Positions 1-8,965 of a DNA stretch of 64,000 nucleotides are shown piece by piece. Location: assembly GCA_021186555.1 (NCBI GenBank), contig JAJKFL010000003.1:24075908-24139907 (forward strand), given 5' to 3'. The notes beneath the pieces were generated by a model. That model was not told the origin of the DNA. It did no database searches and saw nothing but the letters and a program-made list of their open reading frames with translations. How positions within the stretch are numbered: position 1 is the stretch's first letter; the number at the start of each line of letters is the position of its first letter. This DNA comes from Reticulitermes speratus (Eukaryota; Arthropoda; Insecta; Blattodea; Rhinotermitidae). Made by a program: the position numbers and the translations under genes.

Positions 1-185
1 GTTTTATGGTGGACAACGTGGCACAGCGATAGGTTTTTTCTCCAAGTACTTCGATTTTCCCTTGTCAGAATTATTCCATCCGTCACTCTAACCAGAAGGA
101 CAAAGGGGCGAAGCTTGGAAACTCTCCAAAACGCAACACTCTTCCAGAAATCGGAGCGCATTGGATAGAGGAGTGCATTTACTCT
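1..185 (+). repeat. SINE-C copy 1, cut by the window edge
   Basis: This is the body and tail of the SINE-C family; the tRNA-like head lies to the left of the window. It shares the GTGGACAACGTGGCAC block, the CCAAGTACTTCGATTTTCCC block and the GCGAAGCTTGGAAAC tail with the copies near 4.6, 5.6, 12.3, 26.9, 47.0 and 62.0 kb. It has no coding potential. The right boundary is set by loss of similarity and is approximate. Confidence 0.6.
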
Positions 186-294
186 CACGTTTTAGTGGTT
201 AAGTTGGATTGCGAACCTTCCTGCCCGGTTCCATCAGTACTGAAAGCTACGAAACGCATGTACAGCTGCACGTGAGGATATTTCTGAAGAAGAT

Positions 295-415
295 GCTCGC
301 CGTTAAACTGCCCAAAACATTCCTAGACTTTTAGGGAAACCCAATGTTCATTACCGTTTTCGCGAAACCCACCCCCAGTTCATATCCTGAGCCACATGAA
401 GCAAATCCACACCCT
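295..415 (-). mobile_element. L2 non-LTR 3'-end fragment
   Basis: Short, diverged piece of the 3' end of the L2 retrotransposon. The + strand text GTTCATTACCG followed by CATATCCTGAGCCACATG matches the end of the coding region and 3' UTR start of the longer copy at 6853-8503. It is strongly 5'-truncated, as expected from incomplete target-primed reverse transcription. Confidence 0.55.
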
Positions 416-1310
416 AATATTATTTTTTATTCATTTTAATAGCATTCTGTCATTTATGTTTCCCAAATTTTCTCGTTTTTTACTTGATTTATGAATAAGT
501 ATCTGGGCATGATGGTTAACGAAGCGATGCTGTCCCGATATTTGTCTTAGGGGACTGAATAAAGCAGCGAAATATCTCAGAATACTCGAATTCCGGACTG
601 ACATTTGAATCCGGGACTTCCAGAATACAAAGCAGTAGTACTAACCATTCAGTTCGTACTGATTGACTGAATGATTGGTTAACGATGCGTTGTCAAGTAC
701 ATAGGTAATAGAGTGTTGAATGAAATGGGTATTTTCACCTTGAACGGAGGATAGATCTGGATTTCGAAGGTTCTGTTACAGGAATGGAGAGTCTCATGTC
801 ATAGTCCTTTATTTCCTGTGTTGTGTTGTTCGGTGTCAATAGACGTATTGTGATGGACTGATTCGCAGCCCAGGGAAAATTACCGAATATCCGTTATAGT
901 TTCAGAATTAATTATGAATTAGAACAAATTACAGTCATTGGAGAACACGAAGGAGAAACAAAATACGACATAAGTGAGCACTATTCGGAACGCCCAACCG
1001 ATAGTTGCGAGTTGTAGAAGAAACTCAACAAGTAGGTTTCTGCAAATAAGAAGTAGCCAATTGCCTGTGCGAACAACACACTGTCGATCAACACTGTGCA
1101 CTGCGGGAATTAGAATTTCGTTACGTGATGTCAGTGAGCCGCATTATGTTCAAAAGGCGTTAACCGTGTTTTGTGCACTGGCCCGTGTCTATTCAGTTGC
1201 AGCCGAACTTTTACTAGCAGGCTTAGCTCGCACCCAGACATGCTAATTCTGTACGAATAGGCGTCTAGTTTGTACTGTTCATAACCGTGCATTGTCATTC
1301 GAGCACACAC
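416..1310. other. unassigned AT-rich spacer
   Basis: No recognisable gene or repeat. Two overlapping short frames on opposite strands near 919-1331 show no domain, splice context or similarity to anything else in the window and are taken as chance. Confidence 0.5.
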
Positions 1311-1376
1311 CACTTTAACCAACAAATGCACACTTATTATATCTTGTTGTGTTATGCTATACAGTCACAGTGAACT

Positions 1377-1421
1377 AGCCCGACATATTTCGATCCCTTG
1401 TTGGGATCATCATCAGGGACG
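1377..1421 (-). ncRNA. hammerhead-ribozyme-like motif, FB1 left arm
   Basis: Read on the - strand: CTGATGA, a single T, GATCCC-AACAA-GGGATC (6 bp stem II), then GAAAT and ATGTC. It mirrors the right-arm motif but has U instead of C after GAAA, giving a weaker A-U/U-G stem III, and a 4 bp stem I. The extra U between CUGAUGA and stem II is not canonical, so activity is uncertain. Confidence 0.4.
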
Positions 1422-1722
1422 ATTATAAATTACACAATTACAAATTAACAATAAAGGTACATATTAAAAGTATAACATGTATAAAGTTAAAATTGTAGGC
1501 TATCTGTGTTGGTTCCTGGGTCCACTGTGTACCGGAAAGTACCTGTTTACATGTGGAAGCCTAATACAATACTGTCTTAGCCTTCCACATGTAAACAGGC
1601 AATTTCCGGTACACAGTGGACCCAGGAACCAACAGATAGCCTACAATTTTAACTTTATACATTTTATGCTTTCAATATGTACCTTTATTTTTAATTTGTA
1701 ATTGTGTAATTTATAATTTAAA

Positions 1723-1767
1723 AGTCCCTGATGATGATCCCAACAAGGGATCGAAACATGTCGGGCT
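1723..1767 (+). ncRNA. hammerhead-ribozyme-like motif, FB1 right arm
   Basis: All three helices of a minimal type I hammerhead can be drawn. Stem I: AGUCC (1723-1727) pairs with GGGCU (1763-1767), one pair being G-U. The core CUGAUGA is at 1728-1734, then one extra U. Stem II: GAUCCC/GGGAUC with an AACAA loop. Core GAAA is at 1753-1756. Stem III is the self-complementary ACAUGU (1756-1761), only 2 bp as a monomer but 6 bp if two copies dimerise. The predicted cleavage site follows C1762. Minimal hammerheads of this kind are known in Penelope-like elements; activity here is inference. Confidence 0.5.
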
Positions 1768-2439
1768 AGTTCACTGTGACTGTGTAGTATAACATAACAA
1801 GATATAATAAGAGTGCATTTGTTGATTAAAAAGGCATCTAGTTATTAACGTGCTTATTTCAGATGGGTGTTCAAGTCCCCCAACAAACTGCAAGCCGGCA
1901 AAGGAAGTTAGCTCAAAGGACGAGCGGACAGCGGCATATTTAATTTAAGTTTCTAAAAGTTCTACATTCAATGTCTCAGACCTGACAGTGATTAAACATC
2001 ACGCTTGAAGAACTTCCCAAACTGACTTGACTATATGAAGTAAGCCTACTAACATATTTTAAGGTGTATAAGATTCTCCAACTATAGTTCGGGACTCGGT
2101 TTTGTGGCCCCAGAAGCCGGCGAAATGAATGAGAAACAGCTACAGAGCTCAACACCGAATTATGATCTGAAAGCATATGCTTTTGCTGAGGAAAGCTGAC
2201 TGTCTAGAAACTATGAAGCTTCGAATCCAAAGTTCGATTGGATGACCTGTGAAAGAGACCAGTGAGAGAAACCAGTGAGAGAGATCAATCTCCCTCATCC
2301 CTGAAGTCTTACAAAATTTGTTTCAAAATTTTCGGACAACCATAAGAATTAGTCATATTCCTGTGAAATCCAAAGTGACTTTGTCTCAGTGGAATCTGAT
2401 AAAAGTTGCTGCTGAATTATCAAATGCTCAGCACGCACT

Positions 2440-2535
2440 AATCGACTGGTCTTTTTAATGTAGGCGCAGTGTGTTTCCTGTGAGATAGGAACTGAGTGTT
2501 TAAGTATGATGTACATTTATTTCAGGCGTCAGCAC
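2440..2535 (+). repeat. Rp1 dispersed repeat, partial
   Basis: Only the right end of Rp1 is present (CTGGTCTTTTTAATG, then TGTGTTTCCTGTGAGATAGG), matching the copies at 12.1 and 4.5 kb. Diverged; boundaries approximate. Confidence 0.5.
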
Positions 2536-4240
2536 TCAAAATCTGTCAAAATCGTTTTTACAATTTTACAGGTAGTTTTGTTGACTATTACTGTCCCTTC
2601 TTGTGTGTCTGTCACAGACGGACAAAATCGAAAACCAATGTGAAACACAGCTGTACTTCACTCTTTTAATAAAACATCCGCGTAGTAGGAACGGCTGCTA
2701 GATGTGCTTGAATGGCGTAATGCTGTCTGGAATCTTTCATCCGGCAACTCCTGTGAGCGGCCAAATTGACCATGCGAGACTTCAGACTTCCGCTGCAGTG
2801 TAATTGAAGTCTTCGCTCTTCCACACAACATCCCAGAAGAGCGAAGACCTGAACTCGATCGTGATTTTCAATGGTTTTAGAACGTCCCAGAACAAATGCT
2901 CAAATAGTACTCAAATTCTACGTTGCGCTGCATGCTGGTCATACGGCCATTCTGTTGCCAACATGAACACTGAGAAGAAGTTCAGTGACTGATCAACTTC
3001 TTTTCTCTGCTCATACTCAAACATCCAACTAAACACCAGTTACCTCCTTCACTTCCTAATGCCTTGCCTTATCTGCAATTACCTCGTATCTTTACTAGAA
3101 GCACTGCAGGGGAACCTACGGGAGGCAAAGTTCTCGGTTTCTCTGTTGTAAATGTAGTGTCTCAGTACCATCCTTCTTCCTATTTCTTACTATTTCTCCT
3201 CTTCCTCCTCCTCCCCCTTCGTCTTCTCTTCAGGCTTCAAACACTAACAATAATTTGTACCCTTCGCCATTTATGGTGATAGAATTATGGAGTATGCAAT
3301 GGGCTGGATATGTACAAAATTCAAGTAGAAAATATGAAGAGAAAGAATTGGCCTGACGGAAGGACAACCGCGGATTGATATAACTGGGTATCATGGGGTG
3401 ACTGTCGGCAAGCAACTGACCTAGTCGACAAACATAAAAAAGCAGGTCAGAAAGCAGGCAGCTCACAGACTTAGGCCCTTTATTTTGTAAGAGAAATTGC
3501 CTGTCACTCAGAAGAGATGTTCTGCTTTATAAGCAGCCTATTTGTCCTATGACAGGTTATTGGTGCAATATCTCGAGGTCCGCTGCCCGCCTTTATGTCA
3601 GGAAGCTGCAAGTGGTGCGATCCATCGCGACTAACGCACCTTGGTACATTAGTAACAAGAAAATTCACAAGGGTTTGGAGGTTCCACTTATAGGCGACCA
3701 CATAAGAGCACTAAGGGTTTTGAAACAAAGTTATGTGGTGCGGGAAGTCCCGAGTTTTGTAACTGCGCTAACCTAGTGCTGTCCAAACTAGCCTGAAGCC
3801 TAAATCGCATGTGCTAGAAATCTGCAGGCCAGACAAGGCTGCTCGTAAAAGGCGTCAAGTGGACAGAACGAGTTGTGCCTATCAATTTTCCGTTACCATG
3901 ACCTGAATTTTTCGTGATTTTACTCAGTCGTAAGACAAATGCCAGAGAGTTATTAAAGGACGGGTCACGTCTGGTCCCCCCCCCCCCAATCAAATACACG
4001 TCACCAGATCTCACACACCCTCAGTCAACGCGACAGAGCCATTCTGGGTTCAAATCCCATACGTTTGTCTGTGGCATATTTCTTGCAATTATGTCGATTT
4101 TAGGAAAAATGTATATGACATGGTGTGTTCTGACTTCCTCTACAATTTTATTTCAACCCAAGAAGAATTCAGCGAGATGTTATCATAAATTGACATAGCT
4201 CTTGATGTAAAATGGTTGTTAGCATTTTCAGATTTTAAAC
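2536..4240. other. unassigned spacer with a small hairpin and a poly-C run
   Basis: No gene recognised. It contains a 15 bp inverted repeat (GAAGTCTTCGCTCTT near 2807 against AAGAGCGAAGAC near 2836), a C/T-rich stretch near 3170-3240 and a run of 12 C at 3976-3987. Short frames on both strands overlap each other and show no domain. Confidence 0.45.
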
Positions 4241-4244
4241 AAAA

Positions 4245-4400
4245 CTGAGCACGGTCGGCAGATTTCAGTAAAAATTGTAAATATAAAATTTTACTAAAAG
4301 ACATGCAGCGGGAGCCGAGATGTTCCGTGCGCACATACAGACGGACACATATGACAAAATTTACAGTCGGTTTTCGCAATTCTTCTGCAAACGCTCTTAA
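4245..4400 (+). repeat. R5 dispersed repeat
   Basis: Contains GGGAGCCGAGATGTTCC and CAGACGGACA followed by a TTTTCGCAA block. The same order of blocks is seen at 33100-33275 and, reversed, at 24975-25205. Class unknown; no coding potential. Confidence 0.5.
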
Positions 4401-4562
4401 AATGGAGATGTATAACTGTTTAATGCACAGTGGTTACCTTACGTAAGTTTACCACCTGCTCAGTTCACTTTCTGTTTGGCCCACACAGTGTATTTACGTG
4501 TTTCCTATGATTCTCACACTAAACCGGCTAGTATATGTAAAGGAGACAAACTGTGTTCTCTG
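4395..4562 (+). repeat. Rp1 dispersed repeat
   Basis: Shows the family hallmarks in order: GCACAGTGGTTACC, CACACAGTGTATTTACGTG, ATGATTCTCACA and TGTGTTCTCTGTGAGGTA. It runs directly into SINE-C copy 2 at the GAGGTA end, the same junction order as at 12.1, 26.5 and (reversed) 62.1 kb. Confidence 0.7.
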
Positions 4563-4740
4563 TGAGGTAAGGTGGTTAGTCGCCGACCTCTCACCACAGA
4601 AGACAAGAGTTCGATCCCGAGCCATTCAACGTGAAAACTGTGGTAGAAAACGTGGCACTGGAACAGGTTCCTTTTCCGAGTAATTCGGTTTTCCTCTGTT
4701 AGGATCTTTCGACCAGTGCTCCATACTTACTCAACTTCAA
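4563..4740 (+). repeat. SINE-C copy 2, tRNA-like head present
   Basis: The head GGTGGTTAGTCGCCGACCTC resembles a pol III A box and GAGTTCGATCCCGAGCC is a good B box. The body follows with CGTGGCACTGG and TTCCGAGTAATTCGG. The head and B-box spacing are tRNA-like but the body is not, so this is a SINE rather than a tRNA gene. Confidence 0.65.
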
Positions 4741-4804
4741 AGTCACCCTTAAACCTTGCAGTTCATCTAAACAGTATATATAAATGTAGTTCCTACCTCA
4801 CAAA

Positions 4805-5015
4805 AAACGCCTCCTATTCAGTGGGTACCCGGGTTTTTTCCCAGCGGCCCGGACCTGAAATTGGCCACTCACCTCCATATAGTGCCAAGGCTAAGAAAGA
4901 GCTGAGCTACAAATTTCCCCCCCCCCCCCCCCCCCCGTACGCCTTCATGGCGTGGACTGGGACACTGGGACACTTAACCTTTTATCTGTACCAAAATAAA
5001 CACTCAGTCTTCACT
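4805..5015 (+). repeat. SINE-B copy, 5'-truncated, with a 20-base poly-C insertion
   Basis: Begins inside the family at CAGTGGGTACCCGGG and runs to the ATGGCGTGGACTGGGACA tail. Other copies have a short CCCCC stretch here; this copy has expanded it to 20 C (4917-4936). The tRNA-like head is absent. Confidence 0.65.
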
Positions 5016-5019
5016 AAAC

Positions 5020-5130
5020 GACCAACAGGTTAATATTGTTTAGGAAAACACATAATCTCTGTTTATTATGAGAATAACGAGAAGAACGTAAACATTTTGT
5101 GTGAGTGAAATTCAAAACTTTTTAAATTAC
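5020..5130 (-). repeat. Rp1 dispersed repeat, partial
   Basis: Internal part of Rp1 in reverse: CAACAGGTTAATATTGTTTA then TGTTTATTATGAGAATAA. Lies immediately after a SINE-B copy but in the opposite orientation, unlike the usual order. Confidence 0.5.
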
Positions 5131-5214
5131 CACTCTGCTTGATTGTTCAAGAGGCAAAGTTTGAAGTGAAATTTGGAGCGCTCTCTGTACACATTCGGTT
5201 GATATAAGAGTGTA

Positions 5215-5285
5215 TTAATTCTCTGGCATACAACGACGCATACACTGCGTCGCAGAATACAGGGTTCGATTCCCGAAAAATGCAG
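5215..5285 (+). repeat. tRNA-like B-box fragment
   Basis: Contains GGGTTCGATTCCCG, a near-perfect pol III B box, and TACAACGACGCATACACTGC upstream. It does not fold into a convincing cloverleaf by eye, so it is most likely a decayed SINE head. Confidence 0.3.
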
Positions 5286-5479
5286 CATATGCGTCGACCA
5301 ATTTTGACCACTCTTGTAGGCCTTATTTCATTTTTTCCGAGGGTTTTTGCTTTTCGGTTTTTCTTTGTGTAAGAGTTTGCATGAAAAAGTTAAATCCTGT
5401 AATTTACATTCCAGTGTTCTTCAGATTGCGCCCCGAATTAATTCCGACGCTAAAGGGTTAATTACCCGTGCCATGTTTC

Positions 5480-5712
5480 AGGTGGTTAGGCGACGGCCTC
5501 TCACTGCAGCGGCCAGGTTTTGATCCCAGGCTAGTCCATATGGGATTTGTAATGTAAAAGTGACACTGGTCTTCCTCGAGCATTTAGGTTGTTCCCTGTC
5601 AGTATGATTCCACCACTACTCCATAATTGTTGGAATGCTGGGGACCTTCCAACCGAAGTGATGCTACTTCGGAAATCGGGAAGCATCAAGAAAGCAAAGT
5701 ATTTTTCTTTTC
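5480..5712 (+). repeat. SINE-C copy 3
   Basis: Head GGTGGTTAGGCGACGGCCTC, B-box-like TTTTGATCCCAGGC, then the family body and the tail TTCGGAAATCGGGAAGCATC. It is the only head-bearing forward copy here without an obvious Rp1 directly upstream. Confidence 0.6.
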
Positions 5713-6296
5713 TCTTGCTTCAAAGGGTTAATGTTAAATGCGTGTTACAACCTGAGGTGCTGCTAGTTGCTGTCATAGCTTGCAGACGAAACCCCCAAGT
5801 TATTTCGTTTTGAGTTATGATGTTGGGTGTTGTAGCAGATGGTTACAAGCATTTCGAACTAACATACTGGTCCTATTTTCGGGATCTACCCTGAATAGGA
5901 CACATTGGTTGCCACTACCAGTCTATACGATGCCATAACTCAGAAGACGGAAGTATAGTAGGCCCTACAGAATGGAAACGGGAAGAGCAGAATCTAATAT
6001 CAGCTTCAACTGCAGGAAAAGTGATTTTCCAACCACTATTCTTGAAAATGACGCCATAGTTAGACGGTCACTCTAAGCGGACTAAGCGGATAAGGTTGCA
6101 CCCTTCCTTTTCTCGGCAACCTTCAAGGGCTATTTGAGTGACAATGCAGTGCTGTTAAATTCCTTCTGGCGGCGTGGAGTGGGTAGCATGCGTAGTGGAG
6201 GCAGATCCCGTTCGTGAGGATGTTCGAAGGACAACTTTTTACGCAAGCAGTACGAGTGAACCACGTGCACCTCCAAAAGTAACTTCACATTTCTAA
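5713..6296. other. unassigned spacer
   Basis: I see no gene or repeat similarity here. Confidence 0.45.
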
Positions 6297-6635
6297 TAAG
6301 CTAACTCCATACAGTATACAGTCCTTCAGAAACAAATTCTTCATCATATACTAGGTAGTCAAGGAAAACGAAGGGAAAACGAAGGCTCATTACTGTGTTC
6401 ACAAGACTCCACCACATGTCCCTATCCTGAGCTAGACGAACTCATTCCACTGCCTCACATCCTATTTCAGGAAGACCCATTTTAATACGTTTGTGTTATT
6501 TTCATATATGTTTTGTTATTAAACTCCCATTCATGCTTAGGTCTTACAGCGGTCTCATTCCTTCAGGCTGTCCACCCAAAACGCTGTATGCATTTCTCTT
6601 ATCCACATTCACACTTGCAACCTACGCGTACTACA
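6297..6635 (-). mobile_element. L2 non-LTR 3'-end fragment
   Basis: Reverse-strand copy of the last ~75 codons and 3' UTR of L2, block for block parallel to the intact end at 6853-7187 but heavily diverged. It includes counterparts of the sequence for the conserved C-terminal GHVARMG region. The coding frame is destroyed. It lies in the same orientation only ~200 bp from the longer copy. Confidence 0.6.
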
Positions 6636-6852
6636 AATTAACCAACCACATTCACTCTTGTAACCTACTACAAATTAACCAAAGTTCAGAAACATAGACA
6701 CTTCCACTCTTCCACAAGGCTTCATAGAGCGGTGCTTAATTAAGGATAGCGAATTTATTTTTCTTTTATTTGTTCTTTTATTAACTTATTCAGCATACAC
6801 TCCGCCAGGTATACAACATGTGAACTAATCAATGAGGTGACTTTAGAGTGAC

Positions 6853-8503
6853 GTATAACTAACTAACTCCATGGAGCAGAGTCCTTCTTGAGAAGCTAAC
6901 AGGTCGTCAGCTAGTCAAGAAATTCCCCGCGTTTTATGGAACCCGAAGGTTCATTACCGCACTCACAAGAGCCCGCCACCTGCCCCTATCCTGAGCCATA
7001 TCAATCCAGTCCATGCCCCCCATCCCACTTCTTGAAGATCCATTTTAATATTATCCTCCCATCTACACCTGGGTCTTCCAAGTGGTGTCCTTCCCTCAGG
7101 TCTCCCCACTAAAATCCTGTATGCAACTCTCCCCTCACCCATACGTGCTACATGCCCCTCCCACCTCATTCTTCTCGATTTGATCACCCGAAAAATATTT
7201 GGTGATGAGTACAGACCATTAAGTTACTCATTATGTAGTCTTCTCCACTCCCCTGTTACCTCGACCCTCTTAGACCCAAATATCCTCCTCAGCACCCTAT
7301 TCTCGAACACCCTCAGCCCATGTTCCTCCCTCAGTGTGAGAGACCAAGACCCATACAAAACAACATGCAAAATTATACTTCTGTATATCTTAATCTTTGT
7401 ATCTTTGGATAGCAAACTGGAAGACAGATCCTGCACCGAATGATAAAAAGCCTTCACCGAATTCAATCTGCTCTTAATTTCTTCCTGAATGAAATTTTGA
7501 TTTGTTAGGTTTGTTTCCAAATATTTGAACTGTTCCACCCTTTCAAACAATTTATTATCTAACTTTATGTTGTGATTTTGTCCTTCATTCTGATTGCGAG
7601 ACATGACCATGTACTTAGTTTTCTCAGCATTTACTTCTAGACCAATCTCCTTACTAGCAACTTCTAAAGCTTCTGTGTGTTTTCTTTAGAGCATGTCCGC
7701 TTCCGCTTAATATATTACCATCATCAGCATAAACTAGAAGCTGATGTGTACCATTTAATTTCAAGCCATATGTTTGCCTACACGGACTCTGCTATAGGTT
7801 TCATTTAGACACATTTTTACTAGCCTTACTGGTTTCATAGGGATACCAAATTCAATGAGAATATTATACAAGACCTCCCTCCTAACTGAGTCATAGGCTT
7901 TCTTGAAATCTATAAATAGCTGATGCACTGCCTCATTATATTCCCATTTTTTCGCAAGTATTTGACGAACGCAGAATATATGATCAGTAGTCGACCTGTT
8001 ACGTCTAAATCCACACTGTGCTCCCCAATAATTTCCTCTGCATATGGAGTTAACCTCGCCAGAAGAATGCTGGATAGAATTTTGTATGTGTTTGACATAA
8101 GTGAAATGCCTCGATAATTACTGCAATCTGTTTTATCGCCCTTCTTATAAATAGGTACAATGATTGACTCCTTCCACTGCTCAGGCAATTCTTCTTTATT
8201 AAAAATAGAATTAATAAGTTTATGGATCCCAGAACGAATTGTCCTACCTCCTGCTTTAATCAGTTCTGCTGGAATTTGATCAATACCTGGTGATTTGTGC
8301 CTTTTTAACTTTTCAATAGCAATCTCAACCTCAGAGTCACTGGGCTCAGGCACCAGTGGCTCTGCTGTATGTATTTCAGTCTGCCTAACATCATTAACCC
8401 CATGCACATTCAATAGCTGAAAGAAATGATTCCTCCACCTAGCCAAGATACTGTGGGAGTCTGCAACCAGATCACCTTTCTCATCCTTTACTACATTGTT
8501 TAC
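6853..8503 (-). mobile_element. L2 non-LTR retrotransposon, 5'-incomplete
   Basis: The RT and C-terminal half of a non-LTR element plus 3' UTR, ending in an AACTAACTAACT short tandem tail (6855-6866), the kind of microsatellite tail typical of RTE-type LINEs. The 5' side stops abruptly at 8503 against a perfect hairpin element; I find no L2 coding similarity beyond it. There are six shorter copies of its 3' end and one other long copy (62985-64000) in the window. Confidence 0.85.
6934..8503 (-). pseudogene. reverse transcriptase of L2, frameshifted and internally deleted
   Basis: Reading from 8503 leftwards: a KDEKGDLVADSHSILARWRN region, RT fingers (HKSPGIDQIPAELIKAGG, IIVPIYKKGD, SNYRGISLM), then a 1-nt deletion near 8021 that throws the frame out. 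In the shifted frame the FRRNRSTTDH and FIDFKKAYDSVRREVLYNIL (motif A) segments are intact. Near 7770 an internal deletion removes about 40 residues including the expected QGDALSP block. YADD (motif C) survives at 7720-7731. The distal part (7187-7610) includes YGSWSLTLRE and VFENRVLRRIFG; a nonsense codon replaces Glu at 7224-7226; then RMRWEGHVARMG and a frameshift near 6996 precede the original TAA at 6934-6936. It cannot make an active enzyme. Confidence 0.85.
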
Positions 8504-8613
8504 ATAATGAACCTAAATGTATACGTATATAATATATATTTATTTATCTTAGAGTGAAGTATGGCTGAGATAAATAAATATATATTATATACGTATACAT
8601 TTAGGTTCATTAT
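8504..8613. repeat. perfect 46 bp hairpin (MITE-like)
   Basis: Arms 8504-8549 and 8568-8613 are exact reverse complements, with an 18-base loop. The arms are AT-rich (ATATAATATATATTTATTTA core). The hairpin abuts the 5' break of the L2 coding sequence. No target-site duplication is clear beyond a possible TA. Confidence 0.8.
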
Positions 8614-8744
8614 ATAAATCAAAACACTCTATATGCAAAGGAACAGTGTCATCTGCACCGGATGTCCGCCATCACAAATTAAGAAATCTGTCAAAAGATT
8701 TACAGGTATCTTAATTCTATACAGTTAAGAGTGACGGCTCAACC

Positions 8745-8965
8745 AGAATAATGAATAGGGCGCTACCTGGGTAACGCGCTTTTGGGATTCGATTCCCGGT
8801 AGGGGTCACAGAATCCAGATTGTCTCAGGGTCTCACCAAGACTCCTCTTCAATGGGTACCCAAACTCTGTCGCCGGCGGTAAAGCAATTGAAGCGTGAGG
8901 CTGATCACTGACCTCCATCAAGTGCGGAGAAAGATCTATACTTCCACTTGTTCCCAGGTCTTCAT
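8745..8965 (+). repeat. SINE-B copy, with tRNA-like head
   Basis: Head GGGCGCTACCTGGGTAACGC and a strong B box GGGATTCGATTCCCGG, followed by the family body (CAATGGGTACCCAAACTC, GCGTGAGGCTGATCACTGAC, CCTCCATCAAGTGC). The complete head supports pol III ancestry. Confidence 0.65.

Larger units (their letters stand above)
1311..1833. repeat. foldback element FB1 (about 260 bp inverted arms)
   Basis: A nearly complete palindrome centred near 1570. The left arm starts CAACAAATGCACAC and the right arm ends GTGCATTTGTTG; between them the arms match for about 260 bp with few mismatches and almost no loop. The outer CAACAAATGCAC end is shared with foldback FB3 (35752-36418), so the two are related elements rather than chance palindromes. 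Each arm carries an outward-reading hammerhead-like motif. No protein is encoded; this is a non-autonomous element. Possible origin: rearranged Penelope-like pLTRs, or a MITE. Confidence 0.85.
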
